Part shown: one piece after another, positions 8,866 to 16,832 of the stretch
Layout of the letters: each line of letters begins with the position of its first letter
How positions within the stretch are numbered: position 1 is the stretch's first letter
Source of the DNA: Oxobacter pfennigii
GTDB lineage: Bacteria > Bacillota > Clostridia > Clostridiales > Oxobacteraceae
Direction of reading: 5' to 3'
Assembly: GCF_001317355.1 (NCBI RefSeq)
Contig: NZ_LKET01000021.1
Coordinates: 248,001-312,000 of the forward strand
DNA length: 64,000 bases
Made by a program: the position numbers and the translations under genes
The notes under the pieces: model-generated
The model's database searches: none
What the model saw: only the letters and a program-made list of their open reading frames with translations
What the model was told of the DNA's origin: nothing

Positions 8866-10019
8866 TTGATACTCTGGTGTGACTGCCAGGTACTGTAAAT
8901 GCCCAGGCCGGCCAGGCAAAATACCCCGCCGGCTGCCATGGCATACTCCACTCCAATATCGGTAATTTTACCAAAAATGAGATTGGTAACTACTGCCGTC
9001 ATATTCATGATGATAGAATATACTGACAGCATGGTGGCGCGGCCGGATATATTAATCTGGCGGTTTTGAATATCCATGCGGATAGGAACAAACATAGAGG
9101 AGGTGAGTCTTAGCACTATTACAGAGAATACCGAGATAACTGGAGATGGAAACAATGCCATAAGTATACAGGCAATTCCTGACGTGCAAAACAGAATTTT
9201 CGATGTCAATACTTCTCCAATTAAGCCTGTAAGCCTGAAGGAAAAAGCCGATACCAGTCCGGACAGGGTAACAAGTATATGGATATATCCCATAAATGAC
9301 GGAGAAATTCCCGAGCGGACATACTGGAGCTGGCTTAGAAATACGGTGATGGTCTGGTTGCTTTCTGCAAGCAGTGAAGCAGCAAGCAGTAACATAATAA
9401 AGCTTTTGTTTTGTATGAAAGAAGATATAATAAATTTTATATTTATATTTAGCTGCACAGTTCCGGATGTCTGCGGCTTGACATCGGCGAGAAAAAGGGA
9501 AAATATCATGGCTGTAGCATAGGAAATTACAGTAAGAAGGGCGGACATTTTATAATCACTTTTTATAACTGCTGAAAAAATCGTTGAAGCAAAAATAAGC
9601 CCTGCAGTTGTCATGGCTTCATATATGCCAAAGGTCCTCTGGCTTTCCTTTTCACCGGCACATAGATATAAAAATGCCGAATCACAGCCCGAAAGACCAG
9701 ATATGACCAGGGATAAAATAAGTCTTTCCGAAAGAAATGACAAAAAGCTGTCTGCCTTCCAGAATACAATTTTTGATATGAAATAAAGTGTATTGCATAT
9801 AACAATGGTTTTTTTGTAGCCTATTTTATCTGCAATATAGCCCCAGGGCACTTCAAAGGCAATAATGAAAAATAAAGATATGCTTTCAATCAATGTAATA
9901 TCAAACACCGAAAGTCCTTGAGCGCGCCGGTATAGCGTAGCTATAGGACCGTAAAAAACCATGCCCTGCAAGAAGGCAATGGCATAGAGTAAGTGTATGT
10001 TCTTTTTTCTGATATCCAA
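8847..10019 (-). CDS. MFS transporter
   Basis: This is a major facilitator superfamily permease of 390 residues with about twelve hydrophobic segments. The helix 2-3 loop 'GYIADKIGYKKTIV' matches the MFS motif A (GxxxDRxGRR-like). I start it at the TTG at 10019, which has GGAGG seven bases upstream; an ATG-started frame from 10073 is open but lacks such a site and adds a non-membrane leader. It stands alone between hairpins. Drug efflux is the common role of such proteins, but the substrate is not visible. Confidence 0.85.
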   Translation of the reverse strand: MDIRKKNIHLLYAIAFLQGMVFYGPIATLYRRAQGLSVFDITLIESISLFFIIAFEVPWGYIADKIGYKKTIVICNTLYFISKIVFWKADSFLSFLSERLILSLVISGLSGCDSAFLYLCAGEKESQRTFGIYEAMTTAGLIFASTIFSAVIKSDYKMSALLTVISYATAMIFSLFLADVKPQTSGTVQLNINIKFIISSFIQNKSFIMLLLAASLLAESNQTITVFLSQLQYVRSGISPSFMGYIHILVTLSGLVSAFSFRLTGLIGEVLTSKILFCTSGIACILMALFPSPVISVFSVIVLRLTSSMFVPIRMDIQNRQINISGRATMLSVYSIIMNMTAVVTNLIFGKITDIGVEYAMAAGGVFCLAGLGIYSTWQSHQSIKHYSSL

Positions 10020-10233
10020 TTTAAATCCTCCAAACATTTTTTTGCATGCTAAAAAAACCGGGATTTCAGGCAAAAATTTTGGATTTTTAAATTGGATTGT
10101 TCATAAATAGAGCTCCTTTGTTCCTTTTATATAATCTAATGTGAATGGTATTTCATATTAAATTATATTAATGTTATTTTATAATACCAGCATTTGCCTG
10201 GCAACTTTTTTGTACAAAAGCTATACTAATCCT

Positions 10234-10261
10234 TTGTAATATTAAAGGGTTTTGCTATAAT
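10234..10261 (+). promoter_or_regulatory. Promoter of mscL
   Basis: TTGTAA, a 16-base spacer ending in TGC, and TATAAT form an extended -10 sigma-A promoter 38 bases before the mscL start. Confidence 0.65.
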
Positions 10262-10298
10262 TATTCTTATATGTTTATTATATAATGAGGAGATTTTT

Positions 10299-10754
10299 AT
10301 GTGGAAAGAATTTAAGGAGTTTTCCATGAAGGGAAACGTCATTGATTTAGCGGTAGGTGTAATTATCGGCGGAGCATTTGGTAAAATAGTGTCCTCTCTT
10401 GTAAGCGATATTATCATGCCTGTAATAGGCTTGTTTCTTGGGCAGGTAGACTTTGCCAATCTTTTCATCACTCTGGGAAGCGGGGAGTTTAAGACCATTG
10501 AAGCAGCTAAGCAGGCCGGCGTTGCAACCTTAAACTACGGATTGTTTTTAAACAATGTCATAGATTTTTTAATTATCGCTTTTTCTATATTCATAATAAT
10601 AAAACAAATAAACCGGTTTACAAAAAAGAAAGAACAGCCGGCGCCTAAAAAAACAAAAACATGTCAATATTGCCAAAGTGAAATACATATTGAGGCTGTA
10701 AGATGCCCTAACTGTACTTCGGTTTTGGACAATCAGGGTGATTATACAGCATAA
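10299..10754 (+). CDS. mscL: Large-conductance mechanosensitive channel
   Basis: The 151-residue protein starts with the family signature '[21 protein letters not shown]' region (helix S1 and TM1, residues about 5-40), has a periplasmic loop, a second membrane helix near 85-105 and a charged C-terminal bundle. It opens under membrane tension to release solutes in osmotic downshock. Unusual is a C-terminal extension with a 'CQYCQ...CPNC' pair (residues about 127-142), a small zinc-ribbon-like tail seen in some Firmicutes MscL proteins. AGGAGATTTTT precedes the ATG. Single-gene unit. Confidence 0.96.
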   Translation: MWKEFKEFSMKGNVIDLAVGVIIGGAFGKIVSSLVSDIIMPVIGLFLGQVDFANLFITLGSGEFKTIEAAKQAGVATLNYGLFLNNVIDFLIIAFSIFIIIKQINRFTKKKEQPAPKKTKTCQYCQSEIHIEAVRCPNCTSVLDNQGDYTA

Positions 10755-10768
10755 TTTTTTAAATTAAT

Positions 10769-10801
10769 AAAGGATGGTACGGCAATTTCGCACCATCCTT
10801 T
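10769..10801. terminator. Terminator between mscL and ABC-F gene
   Basis: AAAGGATGGT pairs perfectly with ACCATCCTTT over 10 bp between two convergent genes. Confidence 0.65.
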
Positions 10802-10875
10802 ATTACTGTCTCTGTTCCTAATAGCATAATTTATTTTAATAATTCAACTGTTAAGAAGCCTTGATTTTATAAGAT

Positions 10876-12498
10876 TTATACTTGACGAAGCTTTTTTATT
10901 AATTCTTTGTATTCCCTGTCAAGGACTTCAATGTCATCAGTCTTTGAAGGCAGGCTGAGTTTTCCTAAAACCTCTGCCAAACGGTTTTCAAGTATAATCC
11001 TCAAAGCTTCGGTATCCTTAGGCGGCGAAGAGGCTTTTCTTGAAAGGAACTCATCAAATGTTCCGTCAAAGCTTATAATTTGCATATCCTCTATGGATAA
11101 TATGCAGTCAGCGATATTCCTTACAAATCTTCTGTCGTGGGACACAAACAACAGAGTGCCTTCATACTCTAAAAGAGCTTCTTCCATAGCTTCCATGGAG
11201 TAAAGGTCAAGATAATTTGTCGGTTCATCCAGTATAAGTAAATTGAAGTCGCTCACAACTATTTTTGCCAGTGATGCTTTGACCTTTTCACCTCCGCTTA
11301 AAAACATTCCCTTCTTTAAAAGGTCTTCTCTTTTGAAAAAAAGCCTGGAGAGCAGCGTACGTACAAAGGTCTCTGTTAATATGCTCTCATCCATAACATT
11401 ATCAAGCAGTGTTTTATCATCATCAATAAGGCTTAAATCCTGGCTGAAATAGCCTATTTTAACTCCCTTGGCATAATTTATTGCATCATCTTTATCAACA
11501 ATCATTTTTATCAGCGTAGTTTTTCCGCAGCCGTTAGGACCTATAAGGGCAGTTTTACTGCCGTTATGGATTTTAAAGCCGGCGTTATTGAAAATCACCC
11601 TATCTCCGAAGCTTTTGCTAAGATTTTCAGAGCTTATAATCACCTTGCTGTGAAGCTTAATAATTCTATCCATATCCATGAGGAGCTCAGGTTCCTTTTG
11701 GGGCTTTTCTTTGACCTCAAGGCTTTCAATTCTGGATTGAAGGTTTTTGGCTGCCCTGTCCAAGGAGGCCTTTGCTTTCTGAGGTCCCATCTTATGAAGC
11801 CTGGCTTCTGAATTGCCCATTCTTTTAGGGGTTTTCTTTAAAGAACTTCCCTTGCTTTTTACCTCATGCATTGCTGCAGTGAGCCGTTTCTTTTCGGCGG
11901 TATACTGTTCATATTCAAAGGACGCTCTTTCTCTTTCTTTTGCTTTCAGCTCCCTGTACTTTGAATAGTTTCCGCCGTATTGTGTAATTTTCCCATTTTC
12001 AATTTCCAGTATGGAAGTGCATACATTATCAAGAAACTCCCTGTCGTGAGATACTATAAGCAACGCCCCGTTAAAAGCTTCAAATTCTTTTTGAAGCTTT
12101 ATTATGCCGTCGCCGTCAAGATTGCTGGTAGGTTCATCGGCAATTATCAGCACATTGTTTTTGTTTAAGGAGTTTGCAATCTTGAGGCGGGTGGCTTCAC
12201 CTCCGCTTAGCGTTTCATAAGGTAAATCAGGTACGTTAAACTTCCAGGCAAAGTTAGCACCTATATCAATTTTATCTTCATCAAGCTGGGTGATGTAGGA
12301 ATAAGAGCCTTTTATCTCTTTAAATCCTTCATCAGGCATTATCTTTCCTGATAATATATTTAAAAAGGTTGTTTTACCCGAGCCGTTGATGCCTACCACA
12401 CCAATTCTGTCATTTTCATATATTTTAAAGCTGTCAATATTTAATATAAGCCTGTCTCCAAAGTATTTTTTTATTCCCTTTATCTGGGCTATAAGCAT
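10876..12498 (-). CDS. ABC-F ATPase, probable ribosomal protection protein
   Basis: This 540-residue protein has two ABC ATPase domains and no membrane segments. Walker A motifs 'GINGSGKTT' (near residue 40) and 'GPNGCGKTT' (near 330), signatures 'LSGGE' in both halves, and Walker B 'LIIADEPTSNLD' and 'LLILDEPTNYLD' are all present. The domains are joined by a long charged linker (about residues 185-290, with 'KKTPKRMGNSEARLHK') like that of antibiotic-resistance ABC-F proteins (Lsa, Vga, VmlR, CplR types), which reaches into the ribosome to displace lincosamide, pleuromutilin or streptogramin drugs. I choose the ATG at 12498, because GGAGGGG lies inside the in-frame extension that starts at 12513. 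The leader is strongly structured (see separate entries). Confidence 0.9.
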   Translation of the reverse strand: MLIAQIKGIKKYFGDRLILNIDSFKIYENDRIGVVGINGSGKTTFLNILSGKIMPDEGFKEIKGSYSYITQLDEDKIDIGANFAWKFNVPDLPYETLSGGEATRLKIANSLNKNNVLIIADEPTSNLDGDGIIKLQKEFEAFNGALLIVSHDREFLDNVCTSILEIENGKITQYGGNYSKYRELKAKERERASFEYEQYTAEKKRLTAAMHEVKSKGSSLKKTPKRMGNSEARLHKMGPQKAKASLDRAAKNLQSRIESLEVKEKPQKEPELLMDMDRIIKLHSKVIISSENLSKSFGDRVIFNNAGFKIHNGSKTALIGPNGCGKTTLIKMIVDKDDAINYAKGVKIGYFSQDLSLIDDDKTLLDNVMDESILTETFVRTLLSRLFFKREDLLKKGMFLSGGEKVKASLAKIVVSDFNLLILDEPTNYLDLYSMEAMEEALLEYEGTLLFVSHDRRFVRNIADCILSIEDMQIISFDGTFDEFLSRKASSPPKDTEALRIILENRLAEVLGKLSLPSKTDDIEVLDREYKELIKKLRQV

Positions 12499-12502
12499 AA
12501 AA

Positions 12503-12528
12503 ATCCCCTCCATACGGCTGGAGAGGAT
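12503..12528 (-). promoter_or_regulatory. Hairpin hiding the ribosome binding site of the ABC-F gene
   Basis: In the minus-strand RNA, ATCCTCTCCA pairs with TGGAGGGGAT across a 6-base loop with one mismatch. The 3' arm holds the GGAGGGG ribosome binding site, so this hairpin should block translation. The 5' arm can instead pair with GCTGGAG further upstream in the leader (12674-12680). Confidence 0.6.
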
Positions 12529-12633
12529 AAAATTCTTAAATTAACCTTCAAAATAATTAAAAATAAAAGAATAAAGCTTAAGCTAAAAAATAAGCCTTAT
12601 CTGTGATCATATTAAATAATTATGGTTTTTTTC

Positions 12634-12751
12634 AATAAAAAACAGAAGGTATTTAATTCAGAGGAAACACCCGCTCCAGCTATGCAAAAAAATATTTTTT
12701 TAATTTAGCCAAAGTTCAATTATTTCCTCATCTTACCTGCGGTTACCTTCC
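12634..12751 (-). promoter_or_regulatory. Attenuator in the ABC-F leader
   Basis: In the minus-strand RNA, GAAGGTA (12744-12750) is complementary to TACCTTC (12645-12651), and GAGGAAA (12723-12729) to TTTCCTC (12661-12667), giving nested stems; TGTTTTTTATT follows. This is the shape of an intrinsic terminator within a 5' leader. The ATG-AGG-AAA-TAA mini-frame at 12720-12731 overlaps the inner stem, so a ribosome on it would break the structure. Confidence 0.55.
12720..12731 (-). CDS. Possible three-residue leader peptide (Met-Arg-Lys)
   Basis: ATG AGG AAA TAA lies in the leader of the ABC-F gene, shortly after AAGGAAGG and CAGG ribosome-binding-like stretches. Very short leader frames control several drug-inducible ABC-F genes by ribosome stalling. 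The frame is so short that chance is a real alternative; its support comes only from its place inside the attenuator stem. Confidence 0.3.
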   Translation of the reverse strand: MRK

Positions 12752-12770
12752 TTTCATTGATTACATGTTA

Positions 12771-12799
12771 ATTATATTTATAAAAATTTTTCTTGTCAA
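12771..12799 (-). promoter_or_regulatory. Promoter of the ABC-F gene
   Basis: A perfect sigma-A promoter on the minus strand: TTGACA, 17-base spacer, TATAAT. It lies 272 bases upstream of the ABC-F start, which implies a leader RNA of about 265 bases. Confidence 0.8.
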
Positions 12800-12888
12800 T
12801 GTAGAGTATTTCCAAAACATATATAGATTATTAACTGTTTTGGTTTAAGTCAAAATATGCTATTATTTGAATGGAAGGAGGCGTTTTT

Positions 12889-13527
12889 GTGAATATTATA
12901 AAACCCGAAATATTTGTTGAAAATGAAATAAATGGTATTGAAATACTTAAACACATAGAAAAGATAGGAAGGGTATGCTATAAAAGCGAAGACAGTATCA
13001 CAGCCGATTCTGCTGCCAGGTTTGTAAAAAACATTATCAAATCAGGCCACGAATCCGTAATAGAACATTATTCCATATCTGTCAGGATTATTTGTGACAG
13101 GGGAGTCACCCATGAAATAGTCAGGCACAGGATAGCCAGCTACAGCCAGGAAAGCACCAGATACTGCAACTATTCAAGGGATAAATTTGATAATCAGATA
13201 ACCTACATAAAACCAAATTTTTGGTGCAGTGAAAATGAAGGCGATAAAGAGAAAATGAAGCTGTGGGAAGAAACTCTTTCTGTTATTGAAAAAAATTATA
13301 TGAAGCTTGTTGACTTGGGTGCCACACCTCAGGAGGCCCGTTCCATACTTCCTAATTCCTTGAAGACCGAACTGGTCATGACTATGAATTTAAGAGAATG
13401 GAGACACTTTTTAAGGTTGAGAGCTTCAAAAGCCTCCCATCCCCAAATGAGAGAGGTGGCATTTTTAATACTTAATGAATTTAAAGGAAAAATACCTGTA
13501 ATATTTGATGATATTTCAGCAGAATAA
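12889..13527 (+). CDS. thyX: Flavin-dependent thymidylate synthase
   Basis: ThyX makes dTMP from dUMP with methylene-tetrahydrofolate and reduced FAD. The protein (212 residues) contains the diagnostic motif RHRxxSxxxxS as 'RHRIASYSQES' (about residue 80-90), preceded by the conserved 'GHESVIEH' and followed by 'LRASKASHPQMR'. I start at the GTG at 12889: GGAGG is located inside the in-frame extension from the ATG at 12871. The enzyme frees the cell from a separate dihydrofolate reductase-dependent ThyA route. A strong terminator follows. Confidence 0.94.
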   Translation: MNIIKPEIFVENEINGIEILKHIEKIGRVCYKSEDSITADSAARFVKNIIKSGHESVIEHYSISVRIICDRGVTHEIVRHRIASYSQESTRYCNYSRDKFDNQITYIKPNFWCSENEGDKEKMKLWEETLSVIEKNYMKLVDLGATPQEARSILPNSLKTELVMTMNLREWRHFLRLRASKASHPQMREVAFLILNEFKGKIPVIFDDISAE

Positions 13528-13563
13528 TATACCATATATTGGTTCCATTGACCCGGTAGTTAA

Positions 13564-13619
13564 ACCGGGGAAGACTGATTTTCTTATGCTTTACAATAAG
13601 AAAATCAGTCTTCCCCGGT
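13564..13619 (+). terminator. Strong terminator after thyX
   Basis: A 24-bp perfect stem (ACCGGGGAAGACTGATTTTC and further, with its complement) with a 7-base loop is followed by CTTATTTATTTT. Confidence 0.85.
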
Positions 13620-13660
13620 CTTATTTATTTTCTGCTGCTATTTTAGAGAAGCCAATGCAT

Positions 13661-13699
13661 TTGTAACTTTTTTGTAATCATTTTTTTATCCCTTTGTAA
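13661..13699 (+). promoter_or_regulatory. Array of phased TTGTAA sites (OmpR-type operator)
   Basis: TTGTAA occurs at 13661, 13672 and 13694, with the weaker TTTTTA at 13683; all four are spaced by exactly 11 bases. On the other strand this reads TTACAA repeated with N5 gaps, the layout bound by PhoP/OmpR-family regulators. It sits about 75-110 bases before the polysaccharide deacetylase gene and upstream of a response regulator of that family. Confidence 0.55.
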
Positions 13700-13771
13700 C
13701 CATATAAAGGTCGGTTCTTAGTATTCTATACATAAACATAGTATATGAAGTAAATTTTGGGGTGGTTATGT

Positions 13772-14653
13772 ATGAAAAGAATGCTGTTTTTTGGACTGAT
13801 TGTTATTTTTACATGTATGGGGATAGGGGCCGAGGCTGTAAATAATTCTAATAAAGAAAAGGAAAGGCTTCTTGAAGTGGAAGATCATATTATAAGTGAA
13901 GCTCGAGATGATAAAGTGCCCGGGGCTTCCGCACAACAAGTAATAGAATATGAGAATCTAGTACTGCATAAAGCAGAAAAATCTAATATATCAAACAGTG
14001 AAGAGCCTGCTTCTGCTGAGGCAGAAAATACTCTCCATGATTCCCTTATACAAAAGCTGTATGTAAAGGACGGTAAAAAAACAGCATATCTTACATTTGA
14101 CGACGGGCCCTCAAAAAATATAACTCCTAAGGTGCTGGATATATTAAAAAAATATGATATAAAAGCCACATTCTTTATAATAGGTTATCTTGCTGAAGAA
14201 AACAGCGCAATTTTGAAAAGGGCGGAAGAAGAGGGACATGCTATAGGAAATCATAGTTATGATCACAACTTTAAGGATATCTATAAAAGTGTGGAAAACT
14301 TTTTGCAGAACGTAAAAAGATGTGATGAGGCATTGAGAAAAGTCCTTGGAGAAAGCTATAAATCCAGAATATTCAGGTTTCCCGGAGGATCTTATAAAAG
14401 GGAGAAGTTCATGAACGCCCTTGAGAAGGAGGGCTATAAATATATAGACTGGAACTCGTTGAGCGGAGATGCCGAAGGAAACAATATACCCGCTGATATT
14501 CTGGTAAAGAGAGTAATCAAAGAAAGTAAGAATAAGGAAGATATAGTTGTGCTTATGCATGATGCCGGAAGCAAGAAAACAACTGTACAGGCCCTTCCTC
14601 AAATTATAGAATACTTAAAGAGCCAGGGGTATGAGTTTAAAACAATAGAATAA
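13772..14653 (+). CDS. Secreted polysaccharide deacetylase
   Basis: This 293-residue protein starts with a signal peptide (residues 1-20, cleavage near 'GIGAEA') and a low-complexity linker, followed by a NodB-homology domain (about residues 100-290). Catalytic motifs are present: 'TFDDGP' (two metal/base aspartates), 'GNHSYDH' (metal histidines) and 'RFPGGS'. Such enzymes remove N-acetyl groups from peptidoglycan or other cell-wall glycans, which can give lysozyme resistance, or act in sporulation. The ATG at 13772 is chosen over a TTG at 13757 because GGGGTGG precedes it. A two-component system follows 86 bases on, and phased operator sites lie upstream. Confidence 0.92.
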   Translation: MKRMLFFGLIVIFTCMGIGAEAVNNSNKEKERLLEVEDHIISEARDDKVPGASAQQVIEYENLVLHKAEKSNISNSEEPASAEAENTLHDSLIQKLYVKDGKKTAYLTFDDGPSKNITPKVLDILKKYDIKATFFIIGYLAEENSAILKRAEEEGHAIGNHSYDHNFKDIYKSVENFLQNVKRCDEALRKVLGESYKSRIFRFPGGSYKREKFMNALEKEGYKYIDWNSLSGDAEGNNIPADILVKRVIKESKNKEDIVVLMHDAGSKKTTVQALPQIIEYLKSQGYEFKTIE

Positions 14654-14739
14654 AGAGAGCAGTTTATTGGGCTTAAGTTATTTCAGACAGGGTGATATAA
14701 TTGTTTTAGTTGAAGAGCATTGATGCGGGGGAGATATTG

Positions 14740-15435
14740 ATGGATAACAGGAGCCGATGGAATATACTGGTAGTTGAGGATGAAGATCCTATAAGAAAGC
14801 TTATAAAAATAAATCTGGAGCGGGATAATTTTATTGTTTTTGAAGCTTCTTCCGGTGAAGAAGCCTTGAAAAAAGCAAGAGCAACCGGCATCGATGTTGT
14901 GATACTGGATATAATGCTTCCGGGCATCGACGGCCTTGAAGTCTGTCAGGTACTCAGGAAGGAGTTCCCGGGAATAGGCATAATAATGCTTACCGCCAAA
15001 AGTCAGGATGTTGATAAGATAATGGGGCTTGAATACGGCACCGACGATTATATGATTAAACCCTTCAACCCCCTGGAGCTGCTTTTGAGAATTAAGTCGC
15101 TGTTAAGAAGGATGAAAATCTCTGGGGGAAAAGAGGATACTCTGGTAAGGGAACCTTTCAGTATAGACCTTTATTCCCAGAAGCTTTTTAAATATGATGT
15201 AGAGATAGAACTTACACCTACAGAGTTTTCTATAATAAAAATATTTATTGAAAACCCGGGAAAGGCATTTAAAAGGGATGAAATACTAAACAGGATATGG
15301 GGCTATGAGTTTATAGGAGATGGTAAAATAGTAGATGTAAATATCAGGCGATTGAGGTCAAAGATTGAGGACAGGCCGGCAAAGCCTCAATTTATCGAGA
15401 CGGTTTGGGGAATTGGGTATAGGTGGAAAGCATGA
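14740..15435 (+). CDS. OmpR/PhoP-family response regulator
   Basis: The 231-residue protein has a receiver domain (about residues 8-120; acidic 'EDED' pocket, phospho-acceptor D57 in 'VILDIMLPG', conserved K near 107 in 'MIKPFNP') and a C-terminal winged-helix DNA-binding domain (about 135-230, 'ELTPTEFSIIKIF' and 'VDVNIRRLRSKIE'). GGGGGAG before the ATG at 14740 fixes the start. Its stop overlaps the start of the histidine kinase (ATGA), so the two are translationally coupled. The TTGTAA array upstream of the deacetylase is a plausible target. Confidence 0.95.
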   Translation: MDNRSRWNILVVEDEDPIRKLIKINLERDNFIVFEASSGEEALKKARATGIDVVILDIMLPGIDGLEVCQVLRKEFPGIGIIMLTAKSQDVDKIMGLEYGTDDYMIKPFNPLELLLRIKSLLRRMKISGGKEDTLVREPFSIDLYSQKLFKYDVEIELTPTEFSIIKIFIENPGKAFKRDEILNRIWGYEFIGDGKIVDVNIRRLRSKIEDRPAKPQFIETVWGIGYRWKA

Positions 15436-16832
15436 AAAGTATAAGGACAAGGCTGGCAGGGTATTTCATGCTGGTAATAATCATAACCGTATCCATATTG
15501 GAGGTTTTCCTGATAAGCGCAGTAAAAACCAACTATTATAATAATGTTGAAGAAATACTGTCAAATCAGATAGTATTTTCATCAGAATTTTATTCAAGAT
15601 ATTTTCCATCCTCCTCCCTTGGAGATAACATACTTGATAATATCGATGTATTCTGGCAGCAGACAGCTGCTCAGGTGCAGATAATTGACCTTTCGGGAAA
15701 TGTACTTATGGATTCCATAGGTGTAGACCATAAAGAAAGCCTGGATACATCCGATGTGAAAAAAGCTCTTCAAGGTGAAAAAGGAAGATGGGTAGGAAAT
15801 GTAGAATATGATTCCTATAATGTAATGGCTGTATCCTACCCGTTAAAATCTGATGGAAACATAATAGGGGTGCTAAGGTTTATAACTTCCCTTAAAGAAA
15901 CAGATAAAGCAATAAGAAGCATAGCCATGATTTTTATATGGACCGGCATAGCTGTTGTATTTATCTCCGGCCTGGTAAGCATATTTCTTTCCAACACCAT
16001 AACCAGGCATGTTAAAGAGGTGACTTTGGTTGCTGAAAAGATGGCGTCAGGGAATCTTAAGATAAGAAGTATTAAAAAATACAACGATGAGATTGGAAAG
16101 CTTTCAGATACCCTTAACTTTATGGCAGAGGAAATTGTAAAAAAGGAACAGCTTAAAAATGAATTTATATCCTCAGTATCTCATGAGCTTAGAACTCCTC
16201 TTACATCAATCAAAGGGTGGGCAATTACTTTAAAGTCAAGCAAAGAGGGTGAAAAGGAATTGCTGGAGGATGGGCTTAACATTATTGAACAGGAAAGCGA
16301 CAGGCTCACTCATATGGTAGAGGAGCTGCTGGATTTTTCAAGGTTTGTATCGGGTAAGATTTCATTAAACAAAGAAGATGTTGATATATATAAGATAATA
16401 AAAAACATAGATAAGCAGCTTTCTCCCAGGGCAAATGCGGAAAATATTGATTTTACGGTATGGTGTCCGGATGGCGCATCTTATGTCTATGGGGATGAAA
16501 ACAGGCTAAGGCAGGTTTTTATAAATATACTCGACAATGCCTTTAAGTTCACCTCCCCAAAAGGAATGGTTGCCTTAACTGCGAAGGAGGAAGGAGAGAA
16601 TGTTGTTATACGCATAAAAGACAATGGCTCCGGCATATCAAAGGAGGACCTGCCATATGTAAAGGAGAGATTTCATAAGGGAAAGAGCAGCAAGTCTAAA
16701 AATGGCCTGGGACTGTCTATTTGCGATGAGATTGTAAAGCTTCACGGAGGGAGTCTGGAAATAAAAAGCGAGCAGGGTATGGGCACCGAGGTTGTGGTAA
16801 TACTTCCGGCAGGGGGGTATTCAAATGATTAG
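15432..16832 (+). CDS. Membrane sensor histidine kinase
   Basis: The 466-residue protein has an N-terminal membrane helix (about 8-30), an extracytoplasmic sensor region (about 31-155), a second helix (about 160-182), a HAMP linker, a HisKA domain with the phospho-acceptor H251 in 'SSVSHELRTPLTS', and an HATPase domain with the N box 'INILDNAFKF', the G1 box 'IKDNGSGI' and the G2 box 'GLGLSI'. It pairs with the response regulator whose stop codon it overlaps by four bases. The ligand is not known; cell-wall stress is a reasonable guess given the deacetylase upstream. Confidence 0.95.
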   Translation: MKSIRTRLAGYFMLVIIITVSILEVFLISAVKTNYYNNVEEILSNQIVFSSEFYSRYFPSSSLGDNILDNIDVFWQQTAAQVQIIDLSGNVLMDSIGVDHKESLDTSDVKKALQGEKGRWVGNVEYDSYNVMAVSYPLKSDGNIIGVLRFITSLKETDKAIRSIAMIFIWTGIAVVFISGLVSIFLSNTITRHVKEVTLVAEKMASGNLKIRSIKKYNDEIGKLSDTLNFMAEEIVKKEQLKNEFISSVSHELRTPLTSIKGWAITLKSSKEGEKELLEDGLNIIEQESDRLTHMVEELLDFSRFVSGKISLNKEDVDIYKIIKNIDKQLSPRANAENIDFTVWCPDGASYVYGDENRLRQVFINILDNAFKFTSPKGMVALTAKEEGENVVIRIKDNGSGISKEDLPYVKERFHKGKSSKSKNGLGLSICDEIVKLHGGSLEIKSEQGMGTEVVVILPAGGYSND

